Below, one piece after another: positions 54,849-63,495 of a stretch of 64,000 nucleotides of DNA; position 1 is the first letter of the stretch; each line of letters begins with the position of its first letter. Below the pieces are notes generated by a model, which was given only the letters and a program-made list of their open reading frames with translations, was not told the origin of the DNA and did no database searches. Source of the DNA: Aquidulcibacter paucihalophilus (GTDB lineage Bacteria > Pseudomonadota > Alphaproteobacteria > Caulobacterales > Caulobacteraceae); contig CP127384.1 in NCBI GenBank assembly GCA_030285985.1, positions 1,848,501 to 1,912,500 of the forward strand, in the 5' to 3' direction. The position numbers were made by a program, and so were the translations under genes.

Positions 54849-56186
54849 ATGGGTTTGCAGCGTTACATGACGGGCGTGGCGATCGCCGCCCTCCTGGCCG
54901 GTTCGGCCATGGCCCAGACCGCGCCTCCGGCGCAGCCTGCCGCCGCCGGCAATCTGAATCCCGCGGCCGAGGCCGCGCCGGTCGCGCCACCCGCCGCGCC
55001 GGCCTTCCAGATGTCGGACGGCATCCTGGCCACGGTCAATGACAGCGTCATCACCGGGTTCGACCTGCGCCAGCGCATGCTGTTGCTGATCGCCATGACC
55101 CAGGTGCAGCCGACGCCCGAGAACATTCCGGCCATCCAGCAGCAGGCCCTGAACGCCCTGATCGACGAGCGTCTGCAGACGCAGGAGCTCAGGAGCTTCG
55201 AGGATCTGGTCGTCTCCGACGAACAGGTGGAGCAGGAAATCACGGCCATGGCCCAGGAAGTGGGTGCCTCGCCCCAGGCCTATGTGGACTTCCTCACCCA
55301 GGGCGGCATCCGTCCGAGCACCCTGCGCGAGCAGCTGCGGACCCAGATCGGCTGGTCGCAACTGGTCGGCGGCCGGTTCCAGAGCCGCGCCCGCGTCAGC
55401 CGCTCCGCCGTGGCCGCCGCCCTGCGTCAGGTGTCGGAAGCCGCGTCGAAGAAGCAGTATCTGATCGGCGAAATCTACATCGAGTCCGCCCGGGTCGGCG
55501 GCCAGCAGGCCGCGCTGAACGGCGCGAATCAGCTGGTGCAGCAGATGGTCCAGGGCGCGCCGTTCCAGGCCGTGGCCCAGCAGTTCTCGGCGGCCCCCTC
55601 CGCAACCCGTGGCGGCGACGCCGGCTGGGTTGTCGAAGGCACCATGCAGCCGGCCCTGCAACAGGCGCTGGACCAGCTTCAGGTCGGCCAGCTCTCGCGG
55701 CCCATCCCCGTCGATGGCGGCGTCTATATCGTCTACATGCGCGACAAACGGGACGGCGCATCGGCCAGCCTCGTAACGATCAAACAGGTGATGATCGAAC
55801 TGCCGGATACGGCCAGCGAAGCGGAAGTGGCGGCGGCGACGACGCGGCTCGAAGCCCTGCGTCCGCAACTGACCTGCGACACCATGCTGGCCCGCGCCAC
55901 CTCCGAGACGGGGCTGCTCGGTGCCGATCTGGGTGAAGCCGATGTCCAGAACCTGGCCCCGCAGTTCCAGCAGGTCGCCCGGTCCGCGGAAGTCGGTTCG
56001 GTCAGCACGCCCGTGCGCACCCCGCTCGGCGTCCACCTGCTGGGCGTCTGCGGCCGTCGCGTCGGCGGCACCGAAGCCCCCAATCCGCAGGAAGTCGAGA
56101 ACACCCTGTTCCGCCAGAACCTCGCCACCCTCGGCCGCCGCTATATGCGCGACCTGCGCGAGGACGCGCTCATCGAGTACAAGTAA
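54849..56186 (+). CDS. surA: Periplasmic chaperone and peptidyl-prolyl isomerase SurA
   Basis: SurA guides outer-membrane proteins such as LptD across the periplasm. The 445-residue protein has a signal peptide (ends near SAMA), a Pro/Ala linker, the SurA N domain (ILATVNDSVITGFDLRQRM and IQQQALNALIDERLQTQE), and two parvulin-type regions. The first, containing GDAGWVVEG, is the better preserved; the second, with ETGLLGADLGEADVQNL, is degenerate. It is coupled to pdxA (TAATG). Confidence 0.93.
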   Translation: MGLQRYMTGVAIAALLAGSAMAQTAPPAQPAAAGNLNPAAEAAPVAPPAAPAFQMSDGILATVNDSVITGFDLRQRMLLLIAMTQVQPTPENIPAIQQQALNALIDERLQTQELRSFEDLVVSDEQVEQEITAMAQEVGASPQAYVDFLTQGGIRPSTLREQLRTQIGWSQLVGGRFQSRARVSRSAVAAALRQVSEAASKKQYLIGEIYIESARVGGQQAALNGANQLVQQMVQGAPFQAVAQQFSAAPSATRGGDAGWVVEGTMQPALQQALDQLQVGQLSRPIPVDGGVYIVYMRDKRDGASASLVTIKQVMIELPDTASEAEVAAATTRLEALRPQLTCDTMLARATSETGLLGADLGEADVQNLAPQFQQVARSAEVGSVSTPVRTPLGVHLLGVCGRRVGGTEAPNPQEVENTLFRQNLATLGRRYMRDLREDALIEYK

Positions 56187-57190
56187 TGACCCCCGGCACC
56201 GCGCCGCTGGCCCTGTCCATGGGCGAACCGGCGGGCGTGGGGCCGGAGATCATTGCTGCGGCCTGGGCGGCGCTCAGGACAGACGGGCCGGCCTTCGTCG
56301 TGATCGGCGACGCCGCCCTGCTGCGGCTGCAGGGCCTGCCCGTGGAAGCGGTTCTGACCGTCGCTGACGCCGTCGACGTCTTTGGCCGGGCCATTCCTGT
56401 GCTGGACCATCCCCTGCCCGCGCCCGTCACGCCGGGTCGTCCCGAGCCGGCCAACGCCGGGGCCGTGGCCGACTGGATCGAACAGGCTGTCAATCTGGCC
56501 CTCTCCGGCGAAGCCTCGGGCGTCGTCACCGCCCCCATCGCCAAGGCCCCGCTCTACGCCGCGGGCTTCCGCTTCCCCGGCCATACCGAGTTCATCGCCG
56601 AACTGACCGCCGACGTCCCGTTCGCCGGTACGCGCGGGCCGGTGATGATGCTGACGGCCAAAGACCTGCGCGCCTGTCTGGTGACCATCCACGCCCCGCT
56701 GGCCGAGGTTCCGGAACTGGTCACGGCCGAACGGGTCTGCCGCACCGCCCGCGTCGTGCATGAAGCCATGAAGCGGGACTTCGGCATCGCCGCGCCAAGG
56801 CTGGCGCTGGCAGCGCTCAACCCTCACGCCGGCGAGAGCGGTTCGATCGGGCTGGAGGAGATCGAGGTGCTGATCCCCGCCGCCGTGAGCCTTCGCGCGG
56901 AAGGCATCGCCATCAGCGACCCCCGGCCCGCCGACACCCTGTTCCACGACGACGCCCGCGCGACCTATGACGCCGTCCTCTGCCTGTACCACGACCAGGC
57001 CCTGATCCCGGTCAAGACGCTGGACTTCTGGGGCGGGGTGAACACGACCCTCGGCCTGCCAGTGATCCGCACCTCGCCTGACCATGGCACCGGTTTCGAC
57101 ATCGCCGGCAAGGGCGTGGCGCGGGCCGACAGCCTGATCGCGGCGATCCGTCTGGCGGGAACGATGGCGGCGGCGCGCGCGGCGGGCTAA
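56186..57190 (+). CDS. pdxA: 4-hydroxythreonine-4-phosphate dehydrogenase PdxA
   Basis: PdxA oxidises 4-phosphohydroxythreonine in the DXP-dependent pyridoxal phosphate pathway. The 334-residue protein has the opening LALSMGEPAGVGPEII, the metal histidines in FPGHTEFIAEL, in ALNPHAGESGSIG, and in DGVL-like YDAVLCLYHDQALIPVKTL, and the closing TSPDHGTGFDIAGKG. surA-pdxA-rsmA is a conserved proteobacterial order. Confidence 0.96.
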   Translation: MTPGTAPLALSMGEPAGVGPEIIAAAWAALRTDGPAFVVIGDAALLRLQGLPVEAVLTVADAVDVFGRAIPVLDHPLPAPVTPGRPEPANAGAVADWIEQAVNLALSGEASGVVTAPIAKAPLYAAGFRFPGHTEFIAELTADVPFAGTRGPVMMLTAKDLRACLVTIHAPLAEVPELVTAERVCRTARVVHEAMKRDFGIAAPRLALAALNPHAGESGSIGLEEIEVLIPAAVSLRAEGIAISDPRPADTLFHDDARATYDAVLCLYHDQALIPVKTLDFWGGVNTTLGLPVIRTSPDHGTGFDIAGKGVARADSLIAAIRLAGTMAAARAAG

Positions 57191-57199
57191 GCACCGGCT

Positions 57200-58072
57200 G
57201 TGACCGACCTCCCCTCCCTCCGCGAAACGCTCGACGCCCACGGCCTGCTGGCGAAAAAGAGTTTCGGCCAGCATTTCCTGCTCGACCTGAATGTGACCCG
57301 AAAGATCGTGCGTCTGGCCGGGCCGTTCGACGGTCGGGCCGTGATCGAGGTCGGCCCCGGTCCCGGCGGCCTGACCCGTGCCCTGCTGGAGAGCGATGCC
57401 GGCAAGGTCGTACTGGTCGAGAAGGACCCCCGGTTCCTGCCGCTTCTGGCCGAACTCGACGACGGCACCGGCCGGCTGACCGTGGTCGAGGCGGATGCCC
57501 TCAAGGTCCACGAGGCGGCGCTGGTCGATGGGCCGGCCCATGTCGTCTCCAACCTGCCCTACAACGTCGGCACGCCGCTGCTGATCAAATGGCTGACCGG
57601 GCCGTGGACGCCCCACGCCCTGACCCTGATGTTCCAGAAGGAAGTCGCCGAGCGGATCACCGCCGCTCCCGGAGACGACGCCTATGGCCGGCTGGCGGTG
57701 ATCGCCCAGGCGGTCTGCGAGGCGAAACTGGTCATGCACCTGCCGGCCGCGGCCTTCACCCCGCCGCCCAAGGTCGCCAGTGCCGTCGTGCATCTGATCC
57801 CCCGCGCCGAGCGACCCGAACGGGCGCTGCTGGCCGCACTGGAGCGGGTGACGGCCGCGGCGTTCGGTCAGCGGCGAAAGATGCTGCGCTCCAGCCTGAA
57901 ACCGCTGGGCGGGGCCGAGCTGTGCGAAGCCGCGGGCCTGAGCCCGGAGGACCGGGCCGAGGTCATCGATCTGGCCGGCTTCCTGCGGCTGGCGCGAGCC
58001 GTCACGGGTGAGGCGCAGCCGGCCACGCCCGGCGACGGCGGGGCAACGATGATGCGTCGCAAGCGGGGCTGA
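57200..58072 (+). CDS. rsmA: 16S rRNA dimethyladenosine transferase RsmA (KsgA)
   Basis: RsmA dimethylates A1518 and A1519 of 16S rRNA late in 30S assembly. The 290-residue protein has KKSFGQHFLLDLNVTRKIV, the SAM motif VIEVGPGPGGLTRALLE, the catalytic SNLPYNVGTPLL, and the helical C-terminal domain with AFGQRRKMLRSSLKPL. The start is a GTG at 57200. It ends the lptF-to-rsmA block; weak inverted repeats follow the stop but no clear terminator. Confidence 0.96.
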   Translation: MTDLPSLRETLDAHGLLAKKSFGQHFLLDLNVTRKIVRLAGPFDGRAVIEVGPGPGGLTRALLESDAGKVVLVEKDPRFLPLLAELDDGTGRLTVVEADALKVHEAALVDGPAHVVSNLPYNVGTPLLIKWLTGPWTPHALTLMFQKEVAERITAAPGDDAYGRLAVIAQAVCEAKLVMHLPAAAFTPPPKVASAVVHLIPRAERPERALLAALERVTAAAFGQRRKMLRSSLKPLGGAELCEAAGLSPEDRAEVIDLAGFLRLARAVTGEAQPATPGDGGATMMRRKRG

Positions 58073-58253
58073 GCGGCTTTCAGCCTGCGTGTCGGCCGGG
58101 CTGAAGCGACCGGCCTTGTTTTCAATCAAGGCAAGGGCGGCCCGGGCAGCCCAGGGTGTCCGTCTTCACAGGGGACATGGCCCCGTCATGCGACCGGCAA
58201 CCGCGCCGGCTGCGGGACGTTATCCAGGCCCCCACACAATCGGAGACCACCAG

Positions 58254-58652
58254 ATGATAATTTCCGCAGGTACACTCGTGGCCGTGGTCGATGGCGAGAA
58301 ACTGGCGCTGTTCCACAACACGGGGCATCAGTCGGTCGAGCTCACGCCCCAGCCGACACCGGATATCGCAGAGCGCGCCTCGGGCACCGCGGGCCGCGGC
58401 TCCAGCGAGGCCAACCCCGACAATGACACCCAGGCCGAGGACGGTTTCGCCATGGGCGTGGCCGAGGTGCTGAACAGGATGGTGCTGAGCCACAAGGTTG
58501 AACACCTGCTGGTCATCGCGGCGCCCAAGACCCTGGGCCAGCTGCGCAAGGGTTGGCACAAGGAGACGACAGCGCGGCTTGTCGGAGAGATTTCCAAGGA
58601 CCTGACCGGACATACCCCGGCGCAGATCGCTGCGGCGATCGACAAGGCCTGA
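58254..58652 (+). CDS. Host-attachment family protein (baeRF-like)
   Basis: A 132-residue protein of the host attachment family, first noticed in Agrobacterium attachment studies and related to the eRF1-type fold. Typical parts are SAGTLVAVVDGEKLALFHN at the start, the Gly/Ser/Asn-rich loop near residue 45, HKVEHLLVIAAPKTLGQLR and LTGHTPAQIAAAI at the end. The true function is unknown. The ATG at 58254 follows GGAG and gives the family N-terminus. It lies 181 bases behind rsmA, a gap in which no gene was found. Confidence 0.85.
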   Translation: MIISAGTLVAVVDGEKLALFHNTGHQSVELTPQPTPDIAERASGTAGRGSSEANPDNDTQAEDGFAMGVAEVLNRMVLSHKVEHLLVIAAPKTLGQLRKGWHKETTARLVGEISKDLTGHTPAQIAAAIDKA

Positions 58653-58660
58653 TCCAGTCC

Positions 58661-58682
58661 CCGCCTCCCTGCGGGGAGGCGG
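58661..58682. terminator. Hairpin between convergent genes
   Basis: A 9-base perfect stem, CCGCCTCCC at 58661-58669 with GGGAGGCGG at 58674-58682 and a TGCG loop. It lies between the stop of the host-attachment gene and the stop of gmk. It could serve both strands, but no T-run follows, so intrinsic termination is uncertain. Confidence 0.45.
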
Positions 58683-58688
58683 ACGGCG

Positions 58689-59330
58689 TCAGACCGCCTC
58701 GTTCAGCAGGGCACCCTTGTAGGCCTCGATCCAGATGTTGCGGAACCGCTTCGACCGCTCGGCGTGATAGATGTGGGCCAGTTCGGCATAGCTGCGGTCA
58801 AAGTCGTCGTTGACGAAGACGTAGTCGAACTGGCCGCAGTGCTCGATCTCGCCCTTGGCGTTGCGGATGCGGCGCTCGATGACGTCGGCGGCGTCCTGGG
58901 AGCGGGTGACGAGGCGGCGGCGGAGCTCTTCCAGGCTCGGCGGCAGGATGAAGACCCGGACGGCGTCCTCGGGGCATTTTTCCGCGATATCGCGGGCACC
59001 CTGCCAGTCAATATCGAACAGGACGTCGCGGCCCTCGGACAGGGCGCGATCGATGGGCCCGCGCGGGCTGCCGTAGCGGGCGCCGTGGACGTCGGCCCAT
59101 TCGAGGAAGGCGTCGGCGTCGATCAGCCGCTGGAACTCGGCATCATCGACGAAATGATAGTCGCGGTCGGCGACCTCGCCGGGGCGGATGCCGCGGGTGG
59201 TCATGGAGATGGACAGCTCGAGCCCGCCGTGATCGGCCATCAGGCGGCGGCACAGGCTGGTCTTGCCGGCGCCCGAGGGGCTGGCGACGATCAGCAGGAC
59301 GCCGCGGCGGGGATGGCGTTCATTCAACAT
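58689..59330 (-). CDS. gmk: Guanylate kinase
   Basis: Gmk phosphorylates GMP to GDP. The 213-residue protein has the P-loop VASPSGAGKTSLCRRL, the GMP-binding SISMTTRGIRPGE and DYHFVDDAEFQRL, and DVLFDIDWQGARDI. The start overlaps yicC by 11 bases, and yicC-gmk is a conserved pair. It is the last gene of the fabF-mltG-yicC-gmk run. Confidence 0.97.
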   Translation of the reverse strand: MLNERHPRRGVLLIVASPSGAGKTSLCRRLMADHGGLELSISMTTRGIRPGEVADRDYHFVDDAEFQRLIDADAFLEWADVHGARYGSPRGPIDRALSEGRDVLFDIDWQGARDIAEKCPEDAVRVFILPPSLEELRRRLVTRSQDAADVIERRIRNAKGEIEHCGQFDYVFVNDDFDRSYAELAHIYHAERSKRFRNIWIEAYKGALLNEAV

Positions 59331-60201
59331 TCTGGACCTGTTCGCGCAGCTGTTCGATCACGGCCTTCAGCTCCAGGCCGATTCCGGTGAGCGCGGTCGT
59401 AGCCGATTTCGAGCAGAGGGTATTCGCCTCCCTCATGAATTCCTGCATCAGGAAGTCGAGTTTCCGACCGGCGGGGGGTTGCTGCAACAGGGTGCGGGCC
59501 GAGGCGACGTGGGCGGCCAGCCGGTCCAGCTCCTCGCGGACATCGGCCTTTGTGGCCAGCGAGGCGGCCTCAAGGAAGATGCGGTCCTCAAGGCCCGGCG
59601 CGTCGGGGGCCAGCTCGGTCATGCGCCGGCTGAAACGCTCGCGAATGGCGGCGGTCTGGGCGGCTGCTTCGGTCTCGGCCTGGGCCGTCAGGGCGGCGAT
59701 GCGATCGATGAAGTCGGTGATCACCGGCAGGAGCTGGGAGCCTTCCCGATCGCGGGAGACCTTGAGGGCGTCGAGCGCCTGATCGATCGAGGCGGCCATG
59801 GCGGCCTCGACCACGGCGCGGGCCTCGGGGTCGTCGACTTCCTCCGGCGCTTCCAGCACGCCGCGCAGGGACAGCAGGCCGTCGGCGGACGGCGGCGTGG
59901 CCCCCTCCTCCGCCAGCTGGTTGGCGAGGGTCAGATAGCGGGCGAGGACGTCCTGATTGACCTTCAGCGAGGCGACGCCGACCTCGCGTTTGGCCTGGAT
60001 TCCCAGCGTGATCTGACCTCGGCTCAAACGGGCCTGGGCGGCCGTCTTGGCCTGGCGCTCGAGGCTGTCGAAGCCGGGCGGGCCGCGGAAGCGGACCTCC
60101 AGATTGCGGCCGTTGACCGAACGAGCCTCGACCGACCAGGTCCAGTCGCCCTGTGTGCCATCGGCCCGGCCGAAGCCGGTCATGCCGGAGATGGCGGTCA
60201 T
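59320..60201 (-). CDS. yicC: YicC family endoribonuclease-like protein
   Basis: A 293-residue YicC family protein. The E. coli member is an endoribonuclease that can cleave small RNAs such as RyhB with PNPase. The opening SGMTGFGRADG and WSVEARSVNGRNLEVRFRGP, and the closing DUF1732 part KLDFLMQEFMREANTLCSKS, are diagnostic. It is coupled to mltG by ATGA and to gmk by overlap. Activity in this organism is inferred from the family only. Confidence 0.94.
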   Translation of the reverse strand: MTAISGMTGFGRADGTQGDWTWSVEARSVNGRNLEVRFRGPPGFDSLERQAKTAAQARLSRGQITLGIQAKREVGVASLKVNQDVLARYLTLANQLAEEGATPPSADGLLSLRGVLEAPEEVDDPEARAVVEAAMAASIDQALDALKVSRDREGSQLLPVITDFIDRIAALTAQAETEAAAQTAAIRERFSRRMTELAPDAPGLEDRIFLEAASLATKADVREELDRLAAHVASARTLLQQPPAGRKLDFLMQEFMREANTLCSKSATTALTGIGLELKAVIEQLREQVQNVE

Positions 60202-61334
60202 TGGGCGGGTGCCGGGGCCGGAATGCGGATCACGCGTGCGCCGGGGGGAACAGCCATGCCGGACGTCGGGTTGGCCGGGGGAACTTCCGGGACCGGCGTC
60301 AGGGTCGGGGCCTCGGGCGCGGCAGGCGGCAGCCCCGCCCGGCGGCGCTCGACCTCGCGCCAGCGGGCGACATTGGCGAGGTGCTCGTCATAGGTCCGGG
60401 CGAAGGCGTGGCCGCCCGAGCCGTCGGCGACGAAGAACAGGTCGCTGGTCGAGGGTGGATTGAGCACGGCGGCGACGGCGTCCCGGCCCGGGTTGGAAAT
60501 GGCCGTCGGAGGCAGGCCGTCGATCTGGTAGGTGTTCCACGGATTGGGCCGGTCGAGTTCGGACCGTCTCAGGCCCCGGCGCAGCGGCACGCCCTTGGTG
60601 ATGCCGTATTCGATCGTCGGGTCGCTCTCCAGCCGCATGCCGGACCGCAGCCGGTTGGTGAAGACGGCGGCGACACGCGGGCGTTCGGCGGCCACGCCGG
60701 TCTCCTTCTCGACGATGGAGGCAAGGATCATCGCCTCCTCCGGCGTGCGGACCACGGTGGCGGGGCCGCGCGCGGCCCAGAGGCGGGCGAGGTTCTCGTC
60801 ACGGGCGCGGCGCATGCGGCCAATGACCGAGGCGCGGGTCTCGCCGCGGCTGATCTCATACGTGTCGGGCCAGAGGCTGGCCTCCGCCGGGATGGCGTTG
60901 ATCGTTCCGGTCAGAATCGCCTGTTTGTTGAGGATCTCGACCGCCTGGGCCGAGGACCAGCCTTCGGGCAGGGTGACATAGTGGCGGACCACCCGGCCCT
61001 CGACCAGCAGGACAAGGACGGAGCGCAGCGAGGCCTTGCTCGGCACCTCATATTCGCCGGCGCGCAGCTTGCGGTCGGCGCCGGTCAGGGTGGCGGCGGC
61101 CTTGAACATGTCGGTCGAGCGGATCACGCCCGCGGACTTGAGTGTGGCCGCGATGGCGCTGACGCCGGCGCCGCTGGGCAGGCTGACGACGGTCGACTCA
61201 CCCTCGCGGGCGGCCGGTCCGGGGGCGTAGAAGACGCTCCAGGCCGCGACGAGGGCGATGATCAGGAAGGTGCTGAAGGTGGCCGTGGCGGCCAGAAACG
61301 CCGTCTTGCGGCCGGAACGACGCTCCACCGACAT
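60198..61334 (-). CDS. mltG: Endolytic murein transglycosylase MltG
   Basis: MltG cuts nascent glycan strands at the inner membrane and sets their length. The 378-residue protein has one N-terminal membrane anchor (FLIIALVAAWSVFYA), a LysM-like part, and the YceG catalytic domain with the glutamate in ILASIVEKETG, then VFTNRLRSGMRLESDPTIEYG and PTAISNPGRDAVAAVLNP. The tail after about residue 320 is Pro/Ala-rich. It overlaps fabF by one base; fabF-mltG is a frequent pair. Confidence 0.95.
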   Translation of the reverse strand: MSVERRSGRKTAFLAATATFSTFLIIALVAAWSVFYAPGPAAREGESTVVSLPSGAGVSAIAATLKSAGVIRSTDMFKAAATLTGADRKLRAGEYEVPSKASLRSVLVLLVEGRVVRHYVTLPEGWSSAQAVEILNKQAILTGTINAIPAEASLWPDTYEISRGETRASVIGRMRRARDENLARLWAARGPATVVRTPEEAMILASIVEKETGVAAERPRVAAVFTNRLRSGMRLESDPTIEYGITKGVPLRRGLRRSELDRPNPWNTYQIDGLPPTAISNPGRDAVAAVLNPPSTSDLFFVADGSGGHAFARTYDEHLANVARWREVERRRAGLPPAAPEAPTLTPVPEVPPANPTSGMAVPPGARVIRIPAPAPAQ

Positions 61335-62614
61335 CAGCCGACCTTCCGGAAGATGACCGAGGCGTTGGTGCCGCCGAAGCCGAAGCTATTCGACATGGCC
61401 ACGTCGATCTCCATCGGCTGGCCCTTGCCGCGCACCATGTTCAGGGCCGTCTCGCGCTCGGGATTGTCGAGGTTGATGGTCGGCGGGGCGATCTGGTCAC
61501 GGATGGCCAGGATGCAGAAGATGGCCTCGATGGCCCCGGCGGCGCCGAGCAGGTGGCCTGTCATCGACTTGGTTGAGGACAGGGCGACGTTGGGCGCGTG
61601 CTCGCCCATCAGCTTCTCGATGGCACCGGCCTCGATCCAGTCCGCCATGGTCGAGGTGCCGTGGGCGTTGACGTAGTCGATGTCGGCGGCGGTGATGCCG
61701 GCGCGTTTCACCGCCATCTGCATGGCGCGATAGCCGCCGTCGCCGTCCTCGGCCGGGGCCGTGATGTGATAGGCGTCGCCGCTCATGCCGTAGCCGACGA
61801 CCTCGGCATAGATGGTCGCGCCGCGTGCCTTGGCGTGCTCGTACTCTTCCAGCACCACAATGCCGGCGCCCTCGCCCATGACGAAGCCGGAGTGGTCATT
61901 GTCCCAGGGCCGCGAGGCCTTTTCGGGCGTATCGTTATAGGCGGTGCACAGGGCCTTGCAGGCGAGGAAGCCGGCGATGCCGATGGGGACGATGGAGCTT
62001 TCCGCCCCGCCCGCGACCATGACGTCGGCGTCGTCCAGCATGATCATCCGCGCCGCGTCGCCAATGGCGTGGGCCCCGGTGGCGCAGGCGGTGACGACCG
62101 AGTGATTCGGGCCCTTGAGGCCGTGGCGGATCGAGATCTGGCCCGAGGTCAGATTGATCAGGGCGGAGGGGATGAAGAAGGGGCTGACCCGGCGCGGGCC
62201 CTGCTCCTTCAGGATGATGGCGGTGTCGGCGATGGGGCCGAGGCCCCCGATGCCGGAGCCGACCATGACGCCGGTGCGCTCGCGCTGTTCCTCGGTCTCG
62301 GGCTTCCAGCCGGCGTCGGCCAGGGCCTCGTCGGCGGCGGCGATGGCGTAGACGATGAAGTCGTCGACCCGCTTGCGGTCCTTGGGAGACATGACCTTTT
62401 CGTGGTCGAACACGCCCGGCTGGCCGGGGGCACCGCCGCCGCGGCCATCGACCGACGGGATCTCGCCCGCGATGGTGCAGCCATAGCCTTCGGTGTCGAA
62501 ATTGGTGATCGGGCCGATGCCAGAGCGACCTTCGAGGATGCCCTTCCAGTTATGCTCCACGCCCCATCCGAGCGGGGTGAGCAGACCGAGGCCGGTGACG
62601 ACGACGCGGCGCAT
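61334..62614 (-). CDS. fabF: Beta-ketoacyl-ACP synthase II
   Basis: FabF elongates acyl-ACP with malonyl-ACP. The 426-residue thiolase-fold enzyme has the complete Cys-His-His triad: Cys177 in VVTACATGAHA, His318 in YVNAHGTSTM and His354 in SMTGHLLGAAGA. A Gly-rich stretch at residues 58-66 (GRGGGAPGQ) lies in the surface loop that is normally shorter. It is 107 bases downstream of acpP, with a hairpin in between. Confidence 0.97.
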   Translation of the reverse strand: MRRVVVTGLGLLTPLGWGVEHNWKGILEGRSGIGPITNFDTEGYGCTIAGEIPSVDGRGGGAPGQPGVFDHEKVMSPKDRKRVDDFIVYAIAAADEALADAGWKPETEEQRERTGVMVGSGIGGLGPIADTAIILKEQGPRRVSPFFIPSALINLTSGQISIRHGLKGPNHSVVTACATGAHAIGDAARMIMLDDADVMVAGGAESSIVPIGIAGFLACKALCTAYNDTPEKASRPWDNDHSGFVMGEGAGIVVLEEYEHAKARGATIYAEVVGYGMSGDAYHITAPAEDGDGGYRAMQMAVKRAGITAADIDYVNAHGTSTMADWIEAGAIEKLMGEHAPNVALSSTKSMTGHLLGAAGAIEAIFCILAIRDQIAPPTINLDNPERETALNMVRGKGQPMEIDVAMSNSFGFGGTNASVIFRKVG

Positions 62615-62652
62615 GAGCGCTCCTCGTTACAGAATCCAGACCACAAACAGTA

Positions 62653-62696
62653 ATGGCCGCCGGGCGGCCCCGCTAGGGGCGCGCCACGGCGGCCAT
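62653..62696 (-). terminator. Hairpin between acpP and fabF
   Basis: A perfect 10-base inverted repeat (ATGGCCGCCG at 62653-62662 with CGGCGGCCAT at 62687-62696) encloses a second one, CCCCGCTAGGGG. On the minus strand only a weak T-rich stretch (ACTGTTTG) follows. It may act as a partial terminator or mRNA stabiliser that lets acpP be made in excess over fabF; this is inference. Confidence 0.5.
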
Positions 62697-62721
62697 CAAA
62701 GCCGTTCGAAAAGGGCGGCGA

Positions 62722-62961
62722 TCAGCCGGCCAGCTTCTCGTCGATGAACTTCACGGCGTCGCCGACCGTCTGGATGTGTTCGGCGGCGTCGTCCGGGATT
62801 TCGATGTCGAATTCTTCCTCGAAGGCCATGACCAGTTCGACGTTGTCGAGCGAGTCAGCGCCCAGGTCGTCGATGAAGCTGGCCTTTTCAACGACCTTTT
62901 CCGGATCGGCGTCCAGGTGGTCGATGACGATCTTGCGGACGCGTTCCAGGGTGTCGGACAT
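62722..62961 (-). CDS. acpP: Acyl carrier protein
   Basis: AcpP carries the growing acyl chain on a phosphopantetheine arm. The 79-residue acidic protein has the attachment site Ser37 in [12 protein letters not shown] and the usual helices ([36 protein letters not shown]). The ATG at 62961 gives the standard N-terminus MSDTLERV; a longer reading would add an Arg-rich stretch. It lies between fabG and fabF, the usual fab order, with one small gene inserted. Confidence 0.97.
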   Translation of the reverse strand: MSDTLERVRKIVIDHLDADPEKVVEKASFIDDLGADSLDNVELVMAFEEEFDIEIPDDAAEHIQTVGDAVKFIDEKLAG

Positions 62962-63075
62962 GGGTGTCTCTGCTTTCAGGGCCGCCGCAGCGGCTGTTGT
63001 CTCAAATCCTGCCGTATGACGACGGCGACGGCGACGCAAGCCTTGAACGAAGACTCACGACAACCGGTTGCCGAG

Positions 63076-63103
63076 GCTTTAGCACGGCGGCGCGGGCGGA
63101 AAA
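63076..63103 (-). promoter_or_regulatory. Promoter-like site upstream of acpP
   Basis: On the minus strand TTTTCCG (63103-63097) and GCTAAAGC (63083-63076) are 13 bases apart. The -10 part fits the Caulobacter GCTANAWC consensus well and the -35 part weakly. The site lies about 115 bases ahead of the acpP ATG and overlaps the leader region behind the small membrane gene. Confidence 0.4.
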
Positions 63104-63110
63104 TAGCCCG

Positions 63111-63311
63111 TTACCGGGTTTGAACGCTCCGGTTCACCCACCAGACCAGCCCGGCACCCACCAGCGCCAGAGGCGCGCCGTAGATGGCCCAGATGATCTG
63201 GCCGGTCATGAAGCTGCCCGGCAGGATGTTCAGCCCCTGCAGAACCCAGATGATGCCGATCAGCAGCATGGGGCCGCTGAGGATGGTGGCGAGGATGCGG
63301 AGAAATTTCAT
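63111..63311 (-). CDS. Small two-span membrane protein
   Basis: A 66-residue protein with two membrane helices (LATILSGPMLLIGIIWVLQG and WAIYGAPLALVGAGLVWWV) and a short basic tail. No characterised family was recognised. The ATG at 63311 is preceded by AAGGA. An upstream in-frame ATG at 63332 lies inside the palindromic element and is rejected. The gene is inserted between fabG and acpP on the same strand. Confidence 0.72.
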   Translation of the reverse strand: MKFLRILATILSGPMLLIGIIWVLQGLNILPGSFMTGQIIWAIYGAPLALVGAGLVWWVNRSVQTR

Positions 63312-63326
63312 GTGTTCTGGTCCTTT

Positions 63327-63488
63327 CGTCATCCTCCGGCGAGCGCAGCGAGACCGGGGGACCCAGCGGCGCCGAAGGCGATCTGTTCACGTACAACGTC
63401 TGACGTTCCGGTTCGCGACAGCTTCGCGCTCGCGCGCGCCGCTGGGTCCCCCGGTCTGCGGCGCTGCGCGCCTTGCCGGAGGATGACG
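63327..63488. repeat. Long palindromic intergenic element, copy 3
   Basis: The 162-base segment begins CGTCATCCTCCGGC and ends GCCGGAGGATGACG. Both arms carry AGACCGGGGGACCCAGCGGCGC. It shares the 30-base core GACAGCTTCGCGCTC followed by GCGCGCGCCGCTGGG (63417-63446) with copy 2 at one mismatch. It sits between the fabG stop and the start of the small membrane protein gene, whose Shine-Dalgarno sequence lies just outside it. Confidence 0.78.
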
Positions 63489-63495
63489 AAAGAGA

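Noticed and set aside
56141..58129. Open frame of about 662 codons opposite pdxA and rsmA
   Set aside because: Spans two well-identified genes on the other strand and lacks motifs.
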